Under the pieces are notes generated by a model. The model was not told where the DNA came from. It saw only the letters and a program-made list of their open reading frames with translations, and searched no databases. A DNA stretch of 64,000 nt, taken from contig NZ_PWAA01000053.1 of assembly GCF_003031585.1 (NCBI RefSeq), forward strand, positions 62,001-126,000, in the 5' to 3' direction. Of the stretch, positions 9,365 to 18,785 are shown piece by piece. Position numbers and translations under genes: made by a program. Each line of letters starts with the position of its first letter. Positions within the stretch are counted from its first letter, which is position 1. The stretch is from Thalassobius sp. I31.1. GTDB lineage: Bacteria; Pseudomonadota; Alphaproteobacteria; Rhodobacterales; Rhodobacteraceae.

Positions 9365-10581
9365 GACCGGTAATCCGCGTTAATTTCAATGTAGCGTTTG
9401 GTGAAATCACAGGTCCAGACCGTGTCTGTCGCGTCACCCAGGCCCAGATCCACAGAAATCACGATGTTTTCGCCTTTCATATAGGCGGCGCCATCGTCTT
9501 CCGTGTAGCTTTCGGCGACCCAGCCTTTTTCAGCAACCAGTATGTCACCAAAGCGGATGGACAGCAGATCGCGATCTGCCTTTGCGCCGGATTTACCGAC
9601 GGCCATCACCACGCGGCCCCAGTTCGGGTCTTCGCCGGCAACTGCGGTTTTGATCAGGGGGGAATTGGCAATCGCCATAGCACAGCGACGGGCATCAGAG
9701 GCGCTGTCAGCGCCGTGTACCTGTACTTCGACGAACTTTGTCGCACCTTCGCCGTCTTTCACGACCTGATGGGACAGGTCCAGCATGACTTTGTGCAGGG
9801 CATCGCGGAAGTCAGCGTAATCCTGGCTGTCCGCGGTGATTTCAGGGGCGTCAGACTGACCGGTGGCGCCCAGAAGCAGCGTGTCGGAGGTGGACGTATC
9901 GCTGTCGACTGTGATCGCGTTGAAAGTCTTGTCGGTCAGGTCTGACAGCAGAGATTGCAGCAGGGCCTGGTCGATTTTTGCATCGGTGAAGATATACACC
10001 AGCATGGTCGCCATATCGGGCGCGATCATGCCGGATCCTTTGGCAATCCCCGCGATTTTCACGCCAGATTGTGTTTCGGCGGCACATCCTTTGGGGAAGG
10101 TGTCGGTGGTCATAATAGCGTCAGCCGCGCCTTTGATATCACCCGCAGACAGATTTTCAGCCAGTTCGCCAACTTTCGCAGTGATGCGATCATGGGGCAG
10201 GCGTTCACCGATCACCCCGGTGGAGGATGTGAATACACGTGCTTCCGGCAGGCCACAGGTGGCGGCGACAGCGTCGCAGATGGCTTTCACTGAACCTTCA
10301 CCAGCCTTACCGGTGAAGGCATTTGAGTTGCCGGAATTTACAATAATCGCTGCGCCCGCATCCGTGTTTTCACCCATTTTTTCCTGACAATCCAGGACAT
10401 TGGCAGATCGTGTGGCGGAACGTGTGAACACACCCGCCACAGCAGATCCGGGGCAAAGTTCCGCTAGCATCACGTCTTTTCGCCCCTGATATCGGACCCC
10501 GGCTTCAAGGGCGGCAAAGCGCACACCTTTGATTTCGGGAAGGGATGGAAAGCCGTTTTTCGGTGCCAGCGGAGAGATCAT
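9361..10581 (-). CDS. argJ: Bifunctional ornithine acetyltransferase / N-acetylglutamate synthase
   Basis: A 406-residue Ntn-type enzyme of the cyclic arginine pathway, moving acetyl from acetylornithine to glutamate. The self-cleavage site is visible in KGSGMIAPDMATML: cleavage between Ala191 and Thr192 leaves Thr192 as the catalytic N-terminal nucleophile of the beta chain. I prefer the ATG at 10581, which follows the parvulin stop by four bases; a longer frame would run into parvulin. It sits between the parvulin gene and mutT in one minus-strand operon. Confidence 0.95.
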   Translation of the reverse strand: MISPLAPKNGFPSLPEIKGVRFAALEAGVRYQGRKDVMLAELCPGSAVAGVFTRSATRSANVLDCQEKMGENTDAGAAIIVNSGNSNAFTGKAGEGSVKAICDAVAATCGLPEARVFTSSTGVIGERLPHDRITAKVGELAENLSAGDIKGAADAIMTTDTFPKGCAAETQSGVKIAGIAKGSGMIAPDMATMLVYIFTDAKIDQALLQSLLSDLTDKTFNAITVDSDTSTSDTLLLGATGQSDAPEITADSQDYADFRDALHKVMLDLSHQVVKDGEGATKFVEVQVHGADSASDARRCAMAIANSPLIKTAVAGEDPNWGRVVMAVGKSGAKADRDLLSIRFGDILVAEKGWVAESYTEDDGAAYMKGENIVISVDLGLGDATDTVWTCDFTKRYIEINADYRS

Positions 10582-10585
10582 AGTG

Positions 10586-11434
10586 TTATTCCATATCCAG
10601 GGTAACAGTGGACAGAAGATCAGGTGTGATGGCCTCATCTTCGGTATGGGTGATGGTTGCAGCTTCGGTCAGGGTGGACAGCGCCTGGCCAATCGCAACC
10701 TGTTCAACGCCTGCTGCCAGTTCGTCCCGCACGTCTTCCAGCGCAGGGGCGTCTTTCACACGGGTTTCGTTCAGTTTGACAACATGCCAGCCGAATTGTG
10801 TTTCCACAGGTGCGGAAATCTGACCGACTTCCAGTGTCAGGACGGCTTCTTCAAAAGAAGGAACCATCATGCCTTTGCCGAACCAGCCAAGTTCGCCGCC
10901 ATTCGGGCCGGATGGGCCTGTGGATTTTTCACGGGCGAGTTCTGCGAAATCTTCACCAGCTTCAAGACGGGTTACGATTTCTGCGGCTTCTTCTTCGGTT
11001 TCAACCAGGATGTGGGATGCGTTGAATTCGGCTTCGGGTTCTGCACCTTCATATTGCGCAGCATAGGCCATTTCGATGGCTTCGTCGGTGACAGCTACTT
11101 TGATCGCGTTATCAATCACGTGGTCTGCGCGCACGGCACGTGCCTGGTTTTCAAGGGTCAGGGTCACGGACAGCGGCAGATCATCGCCCGCAGCGTCAGA
11201 CAGAACAACCTGCTGGATCAGCTGATCCAGGATGCCCTGAAACAGAACTTCGTCCGGCAGTTGGGCGTATTGCGGTGGCAGGGTCTGCTTGGTGGCGATC
11301 ATGTGACCAAGCGTGATGTCGGTGCCGTTGACGGCGGCAACAATCGTAGAGGCATCCGGGCCTTCAGCAAAAGCAGGGGTGGAAAGCGCACAAACAAGCG
11401 CCGTTGCGGTCAAAAACTTAGTGCGAAAAAACAT
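10586..11434 (-). CDS. Periplasmic parvulin-type peptidyl-prolyl cis-trans isomerase
   Basis: A 282-residue exported protein. MFFRTKFLTATALVCALSTP then AFA is a clear signal peptide with an AFA cleavage site. A SurA/PpiD-like helical N-terminal region is followed by a PpiC rotamase domain (about 135-230), with SHILVETEEEAAEI, GPSGPNGGELGWFGKGMMV and TQFGWHVVKL. It should assist folding of outer-membrane and periplasmic proteins. The start at 11434 has AAGGAACA upstream; an earlier frame start lacks a signal sequence. It is the first gene of the parvulin-argJ-mutT operon and diverges from secA. Confidence 0.93.
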   Translation of the reverse strand: MFFRTKFLTATALVCALSTPAFAEGPDASTIVAAVNGTDITLGHMIATKQTLPPQYAQLPDEVLFQGILDQLIQQVVLSDAAGDDLPLSVTLTLENQARAVRADHVIDNAIKVAVTDEAIEMAYAAQYEGAEPEAEFNASHILVETEEEAAEIVTRLEAGEDFAELAREKSTGPSGPNGGELGWFGKGMMVPSFEEAVLTLEVGQISAPVETQFGWHVVKLNETRVKDAPALEDVRDELAAGVEQVAIGQALSTLTEAATITHTEDEAITPDLLSTVTLDME

Positions 11435-11472
11435 CTGTTGTTCCTTTGAGTTCCACGCAACGTGGCGTGACG

Positions 11473-11501
11473 TTGACACATGCCGGTCGCCCGCTTACAT
11501 C
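11473..11501 (+). promoter_or_regulatory. Possible secA promoter
   Basis: A perfect TTGACA (11473-11478) is followed after 17 bases by TACATC (11496-11501), a weak -10. It lies about 115 bases before the secA ATG in the 181-base divergent region between the parvulin gene and secA. Confidence 0.35.
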
Positions 11502-11615
11502 ACCTTTGGTCATTGGGGTTATGACATCTTCTGACAAACCTTCTATGGCGCGGCGCAGGCCTGTTCAAGGCGGCATGTGGCGCATTTTATCAAGAACGCA
11601 TCAGGCGGAGAAAAT

Positions 11616-14318
11616 ATGCTCGGACTCGGCACCATTGCCAGAAAAATCTTTGGCACCCCGAATGATCGGAAGATCAAAGCAGCCCGCGTGATTGTGGGCA
11701 AGGTCAACGCGCTGGAGCCGGAGTTCGAAAAGCTTTCCGACGACGAACTGATTGCGAAAACCCGCGAACTTCAGGAACGCGCCAAAGGTGGCGCAAGCCT
11801 TGATGATCTGCTGCCGGAAGCTTTCGCAAACTGTCGTGAAGGGGCGCGCCGTGCCCTTGGTTTGCGGGCGTTTGACACACAGCTGATGGGTGGCCTGTTC
11901 CTGCATCAGGGCAATATTTCAGAAATGAAAACCGGTGAGGGTAAAACGCTTGTGGCGACTTTCCCGGCTTATCTGAACGCGCTGATCGGGCGTGGCGTGC
12001 ATGTTGTGACGGTGAACGATTACCTGGCAAAACGTGACGCCGAATGGATGAGCAATGTGTTCGACGCCCTGGGCATGACCTGCGGCGTGATTTTTCCGAA
12101 CCAGCCTGACAATGAGAAAAAAGCCGCCTACGCCTGTGACGTGACCTATGCCACGAACAATGAGCTTGGCTTTGACTACCTGCGGGACAACATGAAATCT
12201 GAGCTGTCTCAGATGTTCCAGCGCGATCATAACTTTGCCATCGTCGATGAAGTTGATTCGATCCTGATCGACGAAGCCCGTACACCGTTGATTATTTCCG
12301 GCCCTGCCGCCGACCGCAGCGATCTTTATGTCACCATCGACAAGCTGATCCCGCGTCTGCAGGACGACCACTACACGCTGGATGAGAAAACCCGCAACGT
12401 CACCTTCACTGATGAAGGCAATGATGCGCTGGAAGAAATCCTGCATGGTGAAGGGGTCCTGCCGCAGGAACAATCCCTTTATGCGCCGGAAAGCACCACG
12501 ATTGTGCATCACGTGAACCAGGGTCTGCGTGCGCATAAACTGTTTACCCGCGACAAAGATTACATCGTGCGTGGTGAGGAAATTGTTCTGATCGACGAAT
12601 TCACCGGCCGTATGATGTCTGGTCGTCGTCTGTCTGATGGTCTGCACCAGGCGATTGAAGCCAAAGAAGGCGTAGCGATCCAGCCGGAAAATGTGACACT
12701 GGCCTCTGTGACCTTCCAGAACTACTTCCGCCTGTATGACAAACTGTCCGGCATGACCGGTACCGCTTTGACCGAAGCGGAAGAGTTTGACGAGATCTAC
12801 AAACTTGGCGTGGTCGAAGTGCCGACCAACCGCCCGATTGCCCGTAAGGACGAACATGACGCGGTGTATCGCACGGCGAAGGAAAAGTTCGACGCGATTG
12901 TTGAGGAAATCAAAACGGCGCATGAGGCAGGCCAGCCAACCCTGGTTGGGACGACGTCGATTGAGAAATCCGAATATCTGTCAAAGCTGCTGAATGATGC
13001 AGGCGTGAAGCACAATGTTCTGAACGCCCGTCAGCACGAACAGGAAGCACAGATTGTTGCTGACGCCGGGAAACTGGGCGCTGTGACCATCGCAACCAAC
13101 ATGGCTGGTCGCGGGACCGATATTAAGCTTGGCGGCAATGTTGAGTTTAAGATCATGGAAGCCATTGCCGCCGATCCGGACGCCAACCCGGATGAGTTGC
13201 GCGCGAAGATCGAAGAAGGCCACAAAGCCGATGAAGAGGCTGTAAAAGCCGCCGGTGGCCTGTTTGTTCTGGCGACAGAACGCCATGAAAGCCGCCGCAT
13301 CGACAACCAGCTGCGCGGTCGTTCCGGTCGTCAGGGGGATCCGGGCCGGTCTGCGTTCTTCCTGTCGCTGGAAGACGACCTGATGCGCATCTTCGGGTCT
13401 GAACGCCTTGATAAGATGCTGTCGCGTCTTGGCATGAAAGAAGGCGAAGCGATTGTGCACCCATGGGTGAACAAATCCCTTGAGAAGGCTCAGGCGAAAG
13501 TTGAAGGGCGTAACTTCGACATTCGGAAACAGCTTTTGAAGTTTGACGATGTGATGAACGATCAGCGGAAAGTTATCTTTGCGCAGCGCCGTGAAATCAT
13601 GGAAGCCCAGGACCTGTCCGAAATCGTTCAGGACATGCGCCATCAGGTGATCGACGATCTGGTCACACAATACATGCCGCCGAAATCCTATGCCGAACAG
13701 TGGGATACCCAAGGGCTGTACGCCGCTTGTATCGAACATCTGGGTATTGATGTGCCGGTGATTGACTGGGCTGCGGAGGAAGGCGTGGATGACGAAGAAA
13801 TTCGCGAACGTCTTGAAAAAGCTGCGGATGAATTCATGGCTGCGAAAGCCGCGCAATTCGGCCCCGATGCGATGCGCAACATTGAAAAGCAACTGCTGTT
13901 GAACACAATCGATGGCAAGTGGCGCGAACATCTTCTGACGCTGGAACATCTGCGGTCTGTGGTTGGGTTCCGTGGCTACGCCCAGCGTGATCCACTGAAC
14001 GAATATAAGACCGAAAGCTTCCAGCTGTTCGAAAACCTGCTGGATACGCTGCGTGAGCAGGTGACACAGCAACTGGCCCAGATCCGCCCTCTGACCGATG
14101 AAGAGCAAGCCCAGATGCGGGCGCAGTTCGAAGCGCAACGTGCGGCACAGCTTGCCGCTGCGGGTGTGGCTGCGGCACCAGTCGTTGCTGATGCTGCTGC
14201 ACCGAAGGAAGGTTTTGTTGAAGATGATCCTTCCACCTGGGGTGAACCGTCACGCAATGACGCCTGCCCCTGTGGGTCCGGTAAAAAGTTCAAGCACTGT
14301 CACGGCGCGCTGAACTAA
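11616..14318 (+). CDS. secA: Protein translocase ATPase SecA
   Basis: The 900-residue motor of the Sec export pathway. Walker A GEGKT lies at about residues 107-111 and Walker B/DEAD-type [15 protein letters not shown] near 210-222; the second ATPase half carries [14 protein letters not shown] and [14 protein letters not shown]. The C-terminus ends with the zinc-binding [14 protein letters not shown] motif that contacts SecB. The ATG at 11616 is preceded by GGCGGAG; a 13-codon longer frame is less likely. An exported protein of unknown function follows closely. Confidence 0.97.
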   Translation: MLGLGTIARKIFGTPNDRKIKAARVIVGKVNALEPEFEKLSDDELIAKTRELQERAKGGASLDDLLPEAFANCREGARRALGLRAFDTQLMGGLFLHQGNISEMKTGEGKTLVATFPAYLNALIGRGVHVVTVNDYLAKRDAEWMSNVFDALGMTCGVIFPNQPDNEKKAAYACDVTYATNNELGFDYLRDNMKSELSQMFQRDHNFAIVDEVDSILIDEARTPLIISGPAADRSDLYVTIDKLIPRLQDDHYTLDEKTRNVTFTDEGNDALEEILHGEGVLPQEQSLYAPESTTIVHHVNQGLRAHKLFTRDKDYIVRGEEIVLIDEFTGRMMSGRRLSDGLHQAIEAKEGVAIQPENVTLASVTFQNYFRLYDKLSGMTGTALTEAEEFDEIYKLGVVEVPTNRPIARKDEHDAVYRTAKEKFDAIVEEIKTAHEAGQPTLVGTTSIEKSEYLSKLLNDAGVKHNVLNARQHEQEAQIVADAGKLGAVTIATNMAGRGTDIKLGGNVEFKIMEAIAADPDANPDELRAKIEEGHKADEEAVKAAGGLFVLATERHESRRIDNQLRGRSGRQGDPGRSAFFLSLEDDLMRIFGSERLDKMLSRLGMKEGEAIVHPWVNKSLEKAQAKVEGRNFDIRKQLLKFDDVMNDQRKVIFAQRREIMEAQDLSEIVQDMRHQVIDDLVTQYMPPKSYAEQWDTQGLYAACIEHLGIDVPVIDWAAEEGVDDEEIRERLEKAADEFMAAKAAQFGPDAMRNIEKQLLLNTIDGKWREHLLTLEHLRSVVGFRGYAQRDPLNEYKTESFQLFENLLDTLREQVTQQLAQIRPLTDEEQAQMRAQFEAQRAAQLAAAGVAAAPVVADAAAPKEGFVEDDPSTWGEPSRNDACPCGSGKKFKHCHGALN

Positions 14319-14336
14319 AGCTGAAGGCTGCAGAGA

Positions 14337-15182
14337 ATGCGCCCGGCTTGTCAGATTATCGCTTTATTGGTCTGCCCCTTCATTTTGATGGGGCAGACCG
14401 TTTTTGCTGAGATACCGGATTTTCCCCCTGCGGAAGATTTGTCTTTGGCTGTGCCGGAAGTCGCGCCGGTTATGGATCAGGTGCCTCTGACCCCAGGTGT
14501 GATTTACAGCGCAATGGGGCAATCCTGTGAAACCACCCTGGCTGTCGCGCCCGGGGGTGATGCCGGAACGATGCGCCTTGATCTTCAGTCGCCGTGCAGA
14601 CGTGGGCAGCAGGTCGATCTGACATGGTCCGGCCTGACAGCCAGTTTTTTGACATCTGTGACGGGGGCATTGCAGGTGGATCTACCGGTGTTTGAACCGG
14701 AGAACACCCTGCAAGCGGCGTTTCCGGATGGTACGTTTCATCAGGTGCAACTGACTGAAGACGCGCCCATTGCGTTTACCGGTGTTGGTCTGACCTGGCG
14801 GAGCAGCGTGGCGACATTCTTACATGTTCTTGAAAACGGTGCAGATTTTGGCGGTGTTGGCCATCGTCATGCTATACGTCCCGTCGGGGCAGCGGGTGGG
14901 CAGATTTTCACCCTGGGCGACCCGCGCATTCCGGATGGCTGGTTCAGCCAGGTGTATCTGGTCGCAAAAGCGCAGGGGCCTTTGGTAAGCCGGACCTTCA
15001 CAGAGATACCGATAACGGCGAACAATTGCGGTGGCACGCAGGATGTCACATTGCACCAGTTTTCAGTAACCGGGTCCTGGATGTCGTTGCCATTTGAAAT
15101 TTCCGTGCCACCCTGCGAAAAGACGGGGCAATCCGTCATGTTGGGCAGTCCTCTGCGTGATCTTGTGCTGACTGAGGAATGA
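14337..15182 (+). CDS. Exported protein of unknown function encoded beside secA
   Basis: A 281-residue protein with an N-terminal signal peptide (hydrophobic stretch to about residue 24, ending VFA). The mature part has several Cys residues that could form disulfides, including QSCETTLAV, QSPCRRGQQ, ANNCGGTQD and VPPCEKTG, and is predicted beta-rich by its alternating pattern. I recognise no catalytic motif. It lies 18 bases after secA and one base before the OmpA-fusion gene, so the two exported proteins are probably made together. Homologues beside secA have sometimes been labelled translocase by position only; the sequence gives no support for that. Confidence 0.75.
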   Translation: MRPACQIIALLVCPFILMGQTVFAEIPDFPPAEDLSLAVPEVAPVMDQVPLTPGVIYSAMGQSCETTLAVAPGGDAGTMRLDLQSPCRRGQQVDLTWSGLTASFLTSVTGALQVDLPVFEPENTLQAAFPDGTFHQVQLTEDAPIAFTGVGLTWRSSVATFLHVLENGADFGGVGHRHAIRPVGAAGGQIFTLGDPRIPDGWFSQVYLVAKAQGPLVSRTFTEIPITANNCGGTQDVTLHQFSVTGSWMSLPFEISVPPCEKTGQSVMLGSPLRDLVLTEE

Positions 15183-15183
15183 C

Positions 15184-16710
15184 ATGAAGATCCGTTTTAC
15201 ACGATATTGGCTGAACGTCCTCTGCATGATTTTGGGCCTGTGCCTTGCACCGGCAGCCCACGCCCAGGATGTTGCCCTTACATCGGCTGACGGATCCCTG
15301 ACAGTCGAAGGGCGCCTGTTGGGTTTTGACGGTGAATATTATCAGATCCGTTCCGCCTATGGCGATCTGACGCTGGATGGCAGTGGTGTTGTCTGTTCCG
15401 GGCCTGCTTGTCCGTCGCTTGATGCGTTTGTGGCCCGCGCGCGTTTTGCCGGTTCAGCGGTTCTGGGTCAAAACCTGATGCCCGTGTTGCTGGAAGGTTT
15501 TGCCCGTGAAGAAGGCCTGTTGCTTAGCCTGACATCCCGGGACGATCTGAATTTCACCTATGTATTGTCAGATGACGAAAGCGGCCTGCCTGTGGGCGAA
15601 TTCGTTTTTTTCCTGAATGACAGTCAGGACGGGGCCCGGGCTTTGGAAAAAGAAGAGGCGGATTTTGCGCTGACGCGTTTTGCGATTGATGTGCCAGATT
15701 TGCCCGCCCCACGTGTTCTGGCGCTGGATGCGCTGACGCTGTCGGTGTCGCAGGATAATCCTGTGCGCGCTGTTCCCCTGACCGCGCTTACAAGGATCGC
15801 GACGGACAAAATCACAAACTGGAATGAACTCGGCGGTCCGGATCTGGAATTCTTCGCTGTCGGTAAGGCCGAAGACGCGATCTCGCTTAACCAGATCCTG
15901 AATGCCCATGATCAGGTTGTAACCGGACGTGCTGTCATGGATCAGGTGCAGGATGACAGTCTGGTGCTTGGATTTACACGTTTGTCGGAACCTGGCACAG
16001 CTGTGCCTTTGCGGCTGTCCGGTGCCTGTGGTGCGGATTTTGTGCCGTCAGCTGAGAACCTGAAAACGCGGGATTATCCGCTGACCTCGCCCCAGTATCT
16101 GTACCAAAGCAAGCAGCGTAAACCGCGTCTGATCCGGCAGTTCCTGCGGTATCTGGCGACAGATGCCGCCGCACGTGATGTCGGTTTTTCCGGGTTTGTC
16201 AGTCCTGGCCTTGATGTGGTGCCAATGGCTGCGCAAGGGGACAGAATTACAAATGCCGTGTTGCAGGCCGGTACCGATACCAGCCTTGAGGACCTGCAGA
16301 CCATGTTGCAAGGGCTTGCCGGCGCTGCGCGTATGACGATGACATTTCGGTTCCAGGCAGGTTCCAGTCGTCTTGATGCACAGTCTGTTGCTGAAATGGA
16401 TGTTCTTATTCAACAGCTTGAAACCGGACGGTTTGATGGGAAAGAGCTGATCTTTGCGGGGTTCTCAGATGGGGAAGGCGGGGCAGATGCCAACCGGCGT
16501 ATCGCGTTGCGTCGTGCGTCTTCTGTGCGGGATGCATTGCGGCGCGGGTCTGACATGCTGGATGAAGCGGGGGTTGCCCTGACCGTTTCCGGCTTTGGTG
16601 AGGCGATGCCGCTGGCCTGTGATGATACAGAGGCTGGGCGTCAACTGAACCGCCGGGTGGAGCTTTGGGTGCGGGACGTTCCTACAAATACCCTTCCGAC
16701 CGAAAACTAA
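15184..16710 (+). CDS. PstS-like substrate-binding domain fused to a C-terminal OmpA domain
   Basis: A 508-residue exported protein. A 28-residue signal peptide (ending AAHAQ) leads into a short beta region (about 30-75, TVEGRLLGFDGEYYQIRS), then a phosphate-binding-protein-like domain (about 88-345, with ADFALTRFAID, TRIATDKITNWNELGG and a C-terminal ATDAAARDVGFSGF segment). The last 120 residues are an OmpA/MotB peptidoglycan-binding domain (GSSRLDAQSV, FSDGEGGADANRRIALRRA, LNRRVELW). It would be tethered to peptidoglycan and bind a small anion or peptide, but the ligand is unknown. Its end overlaps the convergent radC gene by 29 bases. Confidence 0.85.
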   Translation: MKIRFTRYWLNVLCMILGLCLAPAAHAQDVALTSADGSLTVEGRLLGFDGEYYQIRSAYGDLTLDGSGVVCSGPACPSLDAFVARARFAGSAVLGQNLMPVLLEGFAREEGLLLSLTSRDDLNFTYVLSDDESGLPVGEFVFFLNDSQDGARALEKEEADFALTRFAIDVPDLPAPRVLALDALTLSVSQDNPVRAVPLTALTRIATDKITNWNELGGPDLEFFAVGKAEDAISLNQILNAHDQVVTGRAVMDQVQDDSLVLGFTRLSEPGTAVPLRLSGACGADFVPSAENLKTRDYPLTSPQYLYQSKQRKPRLIRQFLRYLATDAAARDVGFSGFVSPGLDVVPMAAQGDRITNAVLQAGTDTSLEDLQTMLQGLAGAARMTMTFRFQAGSSRLDAQSVAEMDVLIQQLETGRFDGKELIFAGFSDGEGGADANRRIALRRASSVRDALRRGSDMLDEAGVALTVSGFGEAMPLACDDTEAGRQLNRRVELWVRDVPTNTLPTEN

Positions 16711-17443
16711 GTTCGCAACTTTTGCCGATAATAAGGTGGTCATGTAGCGTCAGGCCAAGCACTTGTGCGGCATCCTGAATCTGGTGGGTCATGGTAATAT
16801 CCGCATCTGACGGGGTCGGGTCGCCGGATGGGTGGTTGTGGACCAGAATAAAGGCGCTGGCGTTCAGTTCCAGCGCGCGTTTTACGATTTCGCGGGGGTA
16901 AACCGGCACGTGATTCACTGTGCCGTTGGCCTGTTCTTCATCGGCAATCAGGATGTTTTTGCAATCCAGATACAGCACCCGGAACTGTTCAGTTTCTCGA
17001 TGCGCCATAGAAGTATGGCAATAATCAATCAGCTGATCCCAGCTGGACACGATCGGTTTCTGCATGATGGCAGACCGGGCCATACGTTGCGCTGCGGCCT
17101 CAACAATCTTCAGTTCCTGGATCACGGCGCTGCCCACACCGGGGATTTCGGCCAGACGTTTGATGGGGGCGGAAATCACGCGGTTAAAGTCACCAAACGC
17201 ATCCAGCAATTCAAAAGCCAGGGGTTTGACGTCGCGGCGGGGTATGGCGCGGAACAGGATCAGTTCCAGCATTTCGTAATCTGGCACGGCCTTTGCACCA
17301 CCATCAAAGAAGCGCTGGCGCAGGCGTTTTCTGTGATCCTTCAGGTAAGAAGGCACAGCCGCGGGGGGCGTTGTGGTGACAACGGCTTCGTCCCCTTCAA
17401 AAAGAGGCAGCGGCATTTCAGAAAAGTGACCAATGTTTCCCAT
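16682..17443 (-). CDS. radC: RadC-family JAB1/MPN-domain protein
   Basis: A 253-residue protein with an N-terminal UPF0758 helix-hairpin-helix region (LAEIPGVGSAVIQELK, about 92-107) and a C-terminal JAB/MPN metal site HNHPSGDPTPSDADI near residue 205. The historic link to DNA repair through the name radC has not held up; biochemical function is unknown. The ATG at 17443 has AAAGAA upstream. It is separated from dnaJ by a strong terminator, so it has its own promoter. It overlaps the 3' end of the convergent OmpA-fusion gene. Confidence 0.9.
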   Translation of the reverse strand: MGNIGHFSEMPLPLFEGDEAVVTTTPPAAVPSYLKDHRKRLRQRFFDGGAKAVPDYEMLELILFRAIPRRDVKPLAFELLDAFGDFNRVISAPIKRLAEIPGVGSAVIQELKIVEAAAQRMARSAIMQKPIVSSWDQLIDYCHTSMAHRETEQFRVLYLDCKNILIADEEQANGTVNHVPVYPREIVKRALELNASAFILVHNHPSGDPTPSDADITMTHQIQDAAQVLGLTLHDHLIIGKSCELSFRSEGYL

Positions 17444-17521
17444 ATGTTCTTTATTTGAATGATTCGCTGAAGAATTCGTTAAGCAGGCTGTTAACGTGAC
17501 GTGCGATCACATGGGGAAAAG

Positions 17522-17551
17522 AAAAAGGCGGCCCTGAAAGCCGCCTTTTTT
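17522..17551. terminator. Bidirectional Rho-independent terminator below dnaJ
   Basis: AAGGCGGC (17525-17532) and GCCGCCTT (17540-17547) form a stem around a seven-base loop, with A5 before and T6 after it. It can terminate dnaK-dnaJ transcripts on the minus strand and works equally in the other direction. Confidence 0.88.
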
Positions 17552-17561
17552 ATATAGAGTT

Positions 17562-18716
17562 TTAGCTTTTCATGCCTTCCCAGAAGTTTTTCACTTTTGA
17601 GAAAAAGCTGGAACTTTCCGGGTTGTTATCGGCGGCGATCTCATCGAATTCGCGCAGAATTTCCTTCTGGCGGCTTGTCAGGTTCACAGGTGTTTCCACT
17701 GCAAGTTCGATATACATGTCGCCAACACCACCACCACGCAGGCGTGGCATGCCTTTGGAGCGTAGGCGCATCTGACGGCCAGACTGGCTGCCAGCCGGGA
17801 TTTTGACCCGGGACCGGCCACCATCAATGGTGGGCACTTCGATATCACCACCAAGCGATGCAGAGGCCATAGGAACCGGCACACGGCAGTAAAGATGTTC
17901 ACTGTCGCGCTGAAAGATATCGTGTTCCCGCACTTCGATGAAGATATAAAGGTCGCCGGATGGACCGCCACGCAGGCCTGCTTCGCCTTCGCCGGACAGA
18001 CGAATGCGTGTGCCTGTTTCCACACCTTTCGGGATGTTCACAGAAAGCGAACGTTCCTTTTCCTGACGCCCGGCACCATGGCAGGACTTGCAGGGATTGG
18101 TGATCTTCTGGCCCGCACCGTTACAGGTCGGACAGGTGCGTTCAACGGTGAAGAACCCCTGCTGGGCGCGTACCTTGCCCATACCGGAACATGTGGGGCA
18201 GGTGACGGGTTCAGCGCCGCTTTCCGCGCCGGTGCCACTGCATTCGCCACAGGACACAGAGGTGGGCACAGAAATGGTTTTCTGCAGGCCGGCCCAGGCT
18301 TCTTCCAGGGTGACACGCAGGTTGTAGCGCAGATCAGAACCACGTGTGGCGCGTGAACGCCCACGGCCTGGCCCCTGACCGCCGAAACCACCGCCGCCGC
18401 CGCCAAAGAGATCTTCGAAGATATCAGAGAAGGCAGACCCAAAGTCACCCTGTCCACCAGGATGACCACGGCCACCGCCGCCCATGCCACCTTCAAAGGC
18501 TGCATGACCATAGCGGTCATAGGCAGCTTTCTTGTCGGCATCTTTCAGAACTTCATAGGCCTCGTTGGCCTCTTTGAACTGATCTTCGGCGGCCGGGTTA
18601 TCGGCGTTGCGATCCGGATGCAGTTCTTTGGCTTTCTTACGATAGCCTTTTTTAATTTCGTCCGCAGAGGCGCCTTTAGAGACCCCGAGCGTTTCGTAAT
18701 AGTCGCGCTTTGACAT
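17562..18716 (-). CDS. dnaJ: Chaperone DnaJ (Hsp40)
   Basis: A 384-residue class A J-protein that delivers clients to DnaK and stimulates its ATPase. It has the J domain with HPDRN (residues about 33-37), a Gly/Phe-rich linker (about 75-125), four CXXCXGXG zinc repeats ([32 protein letters not shown]) and the C-terminal substrate-binding domains. Two adjacent ATGs (18719 and 18716) follow AAAGGGG; I prefer the second for spacing. It lies 70 bases after dnaK, separated by a hairpin, and is followed by a terminator. Confidence 0.96.
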   Translation of the reverse strand: MSKRDYYETLGVSKGASADEIKKGYRKKAKELHPDRNADNPAAEDQFKEANEAYEVLKDADKKAAYDRYGHAAFEGGMGGGGRGHPGGQGDFGSAFSDIFEDLFGGGGGGFGGQGPGRGRSRATRGSDLRYNLRVTLEEAWAGLQKTISVPTSVSCGECSGTGAESGAEPVTCPTCSGMGKVRAQQGFFTVERTCPTCNGAGQKITNPCKSCHGAGRQEKERSLSVNIPKGVETGTRIRLSGEGEAGLRGGPSGDLYIFIEVREHDIFQRDSEHLYCRVPVPMASASLGGDIEVPTIDGGRSRVKIPAGSQSGRQMRLRSKGMPRLRGGGVGDMYIELAVETPVNLTSRQKEILREFDEIAADNNPESSSFFSKVKNFWEGMKS

Positions 18717-18741
18717 CATATTTCCCCTTTGGGAACGCAAA

Positions 18742-18769
18742 AGCCGGCCCGGACATTTCCAGGCCGGCT
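18742..18769 (-). other. Intercistronic hairpin between dnaK and dnaJ
   Basis: AGCCGGCC (18742-18749) and GGCCGGCT (18762-18769) form a perfect 8-bp stem with a 12-base loop. On the minus strand only a short T run follows, so it may lower dnaJ expression relative to dnaK by partial termination or protect the dnaK message. Confidence 0.55.
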
Positions 18770-18785
18770 AACAGAGCGAATGCCC

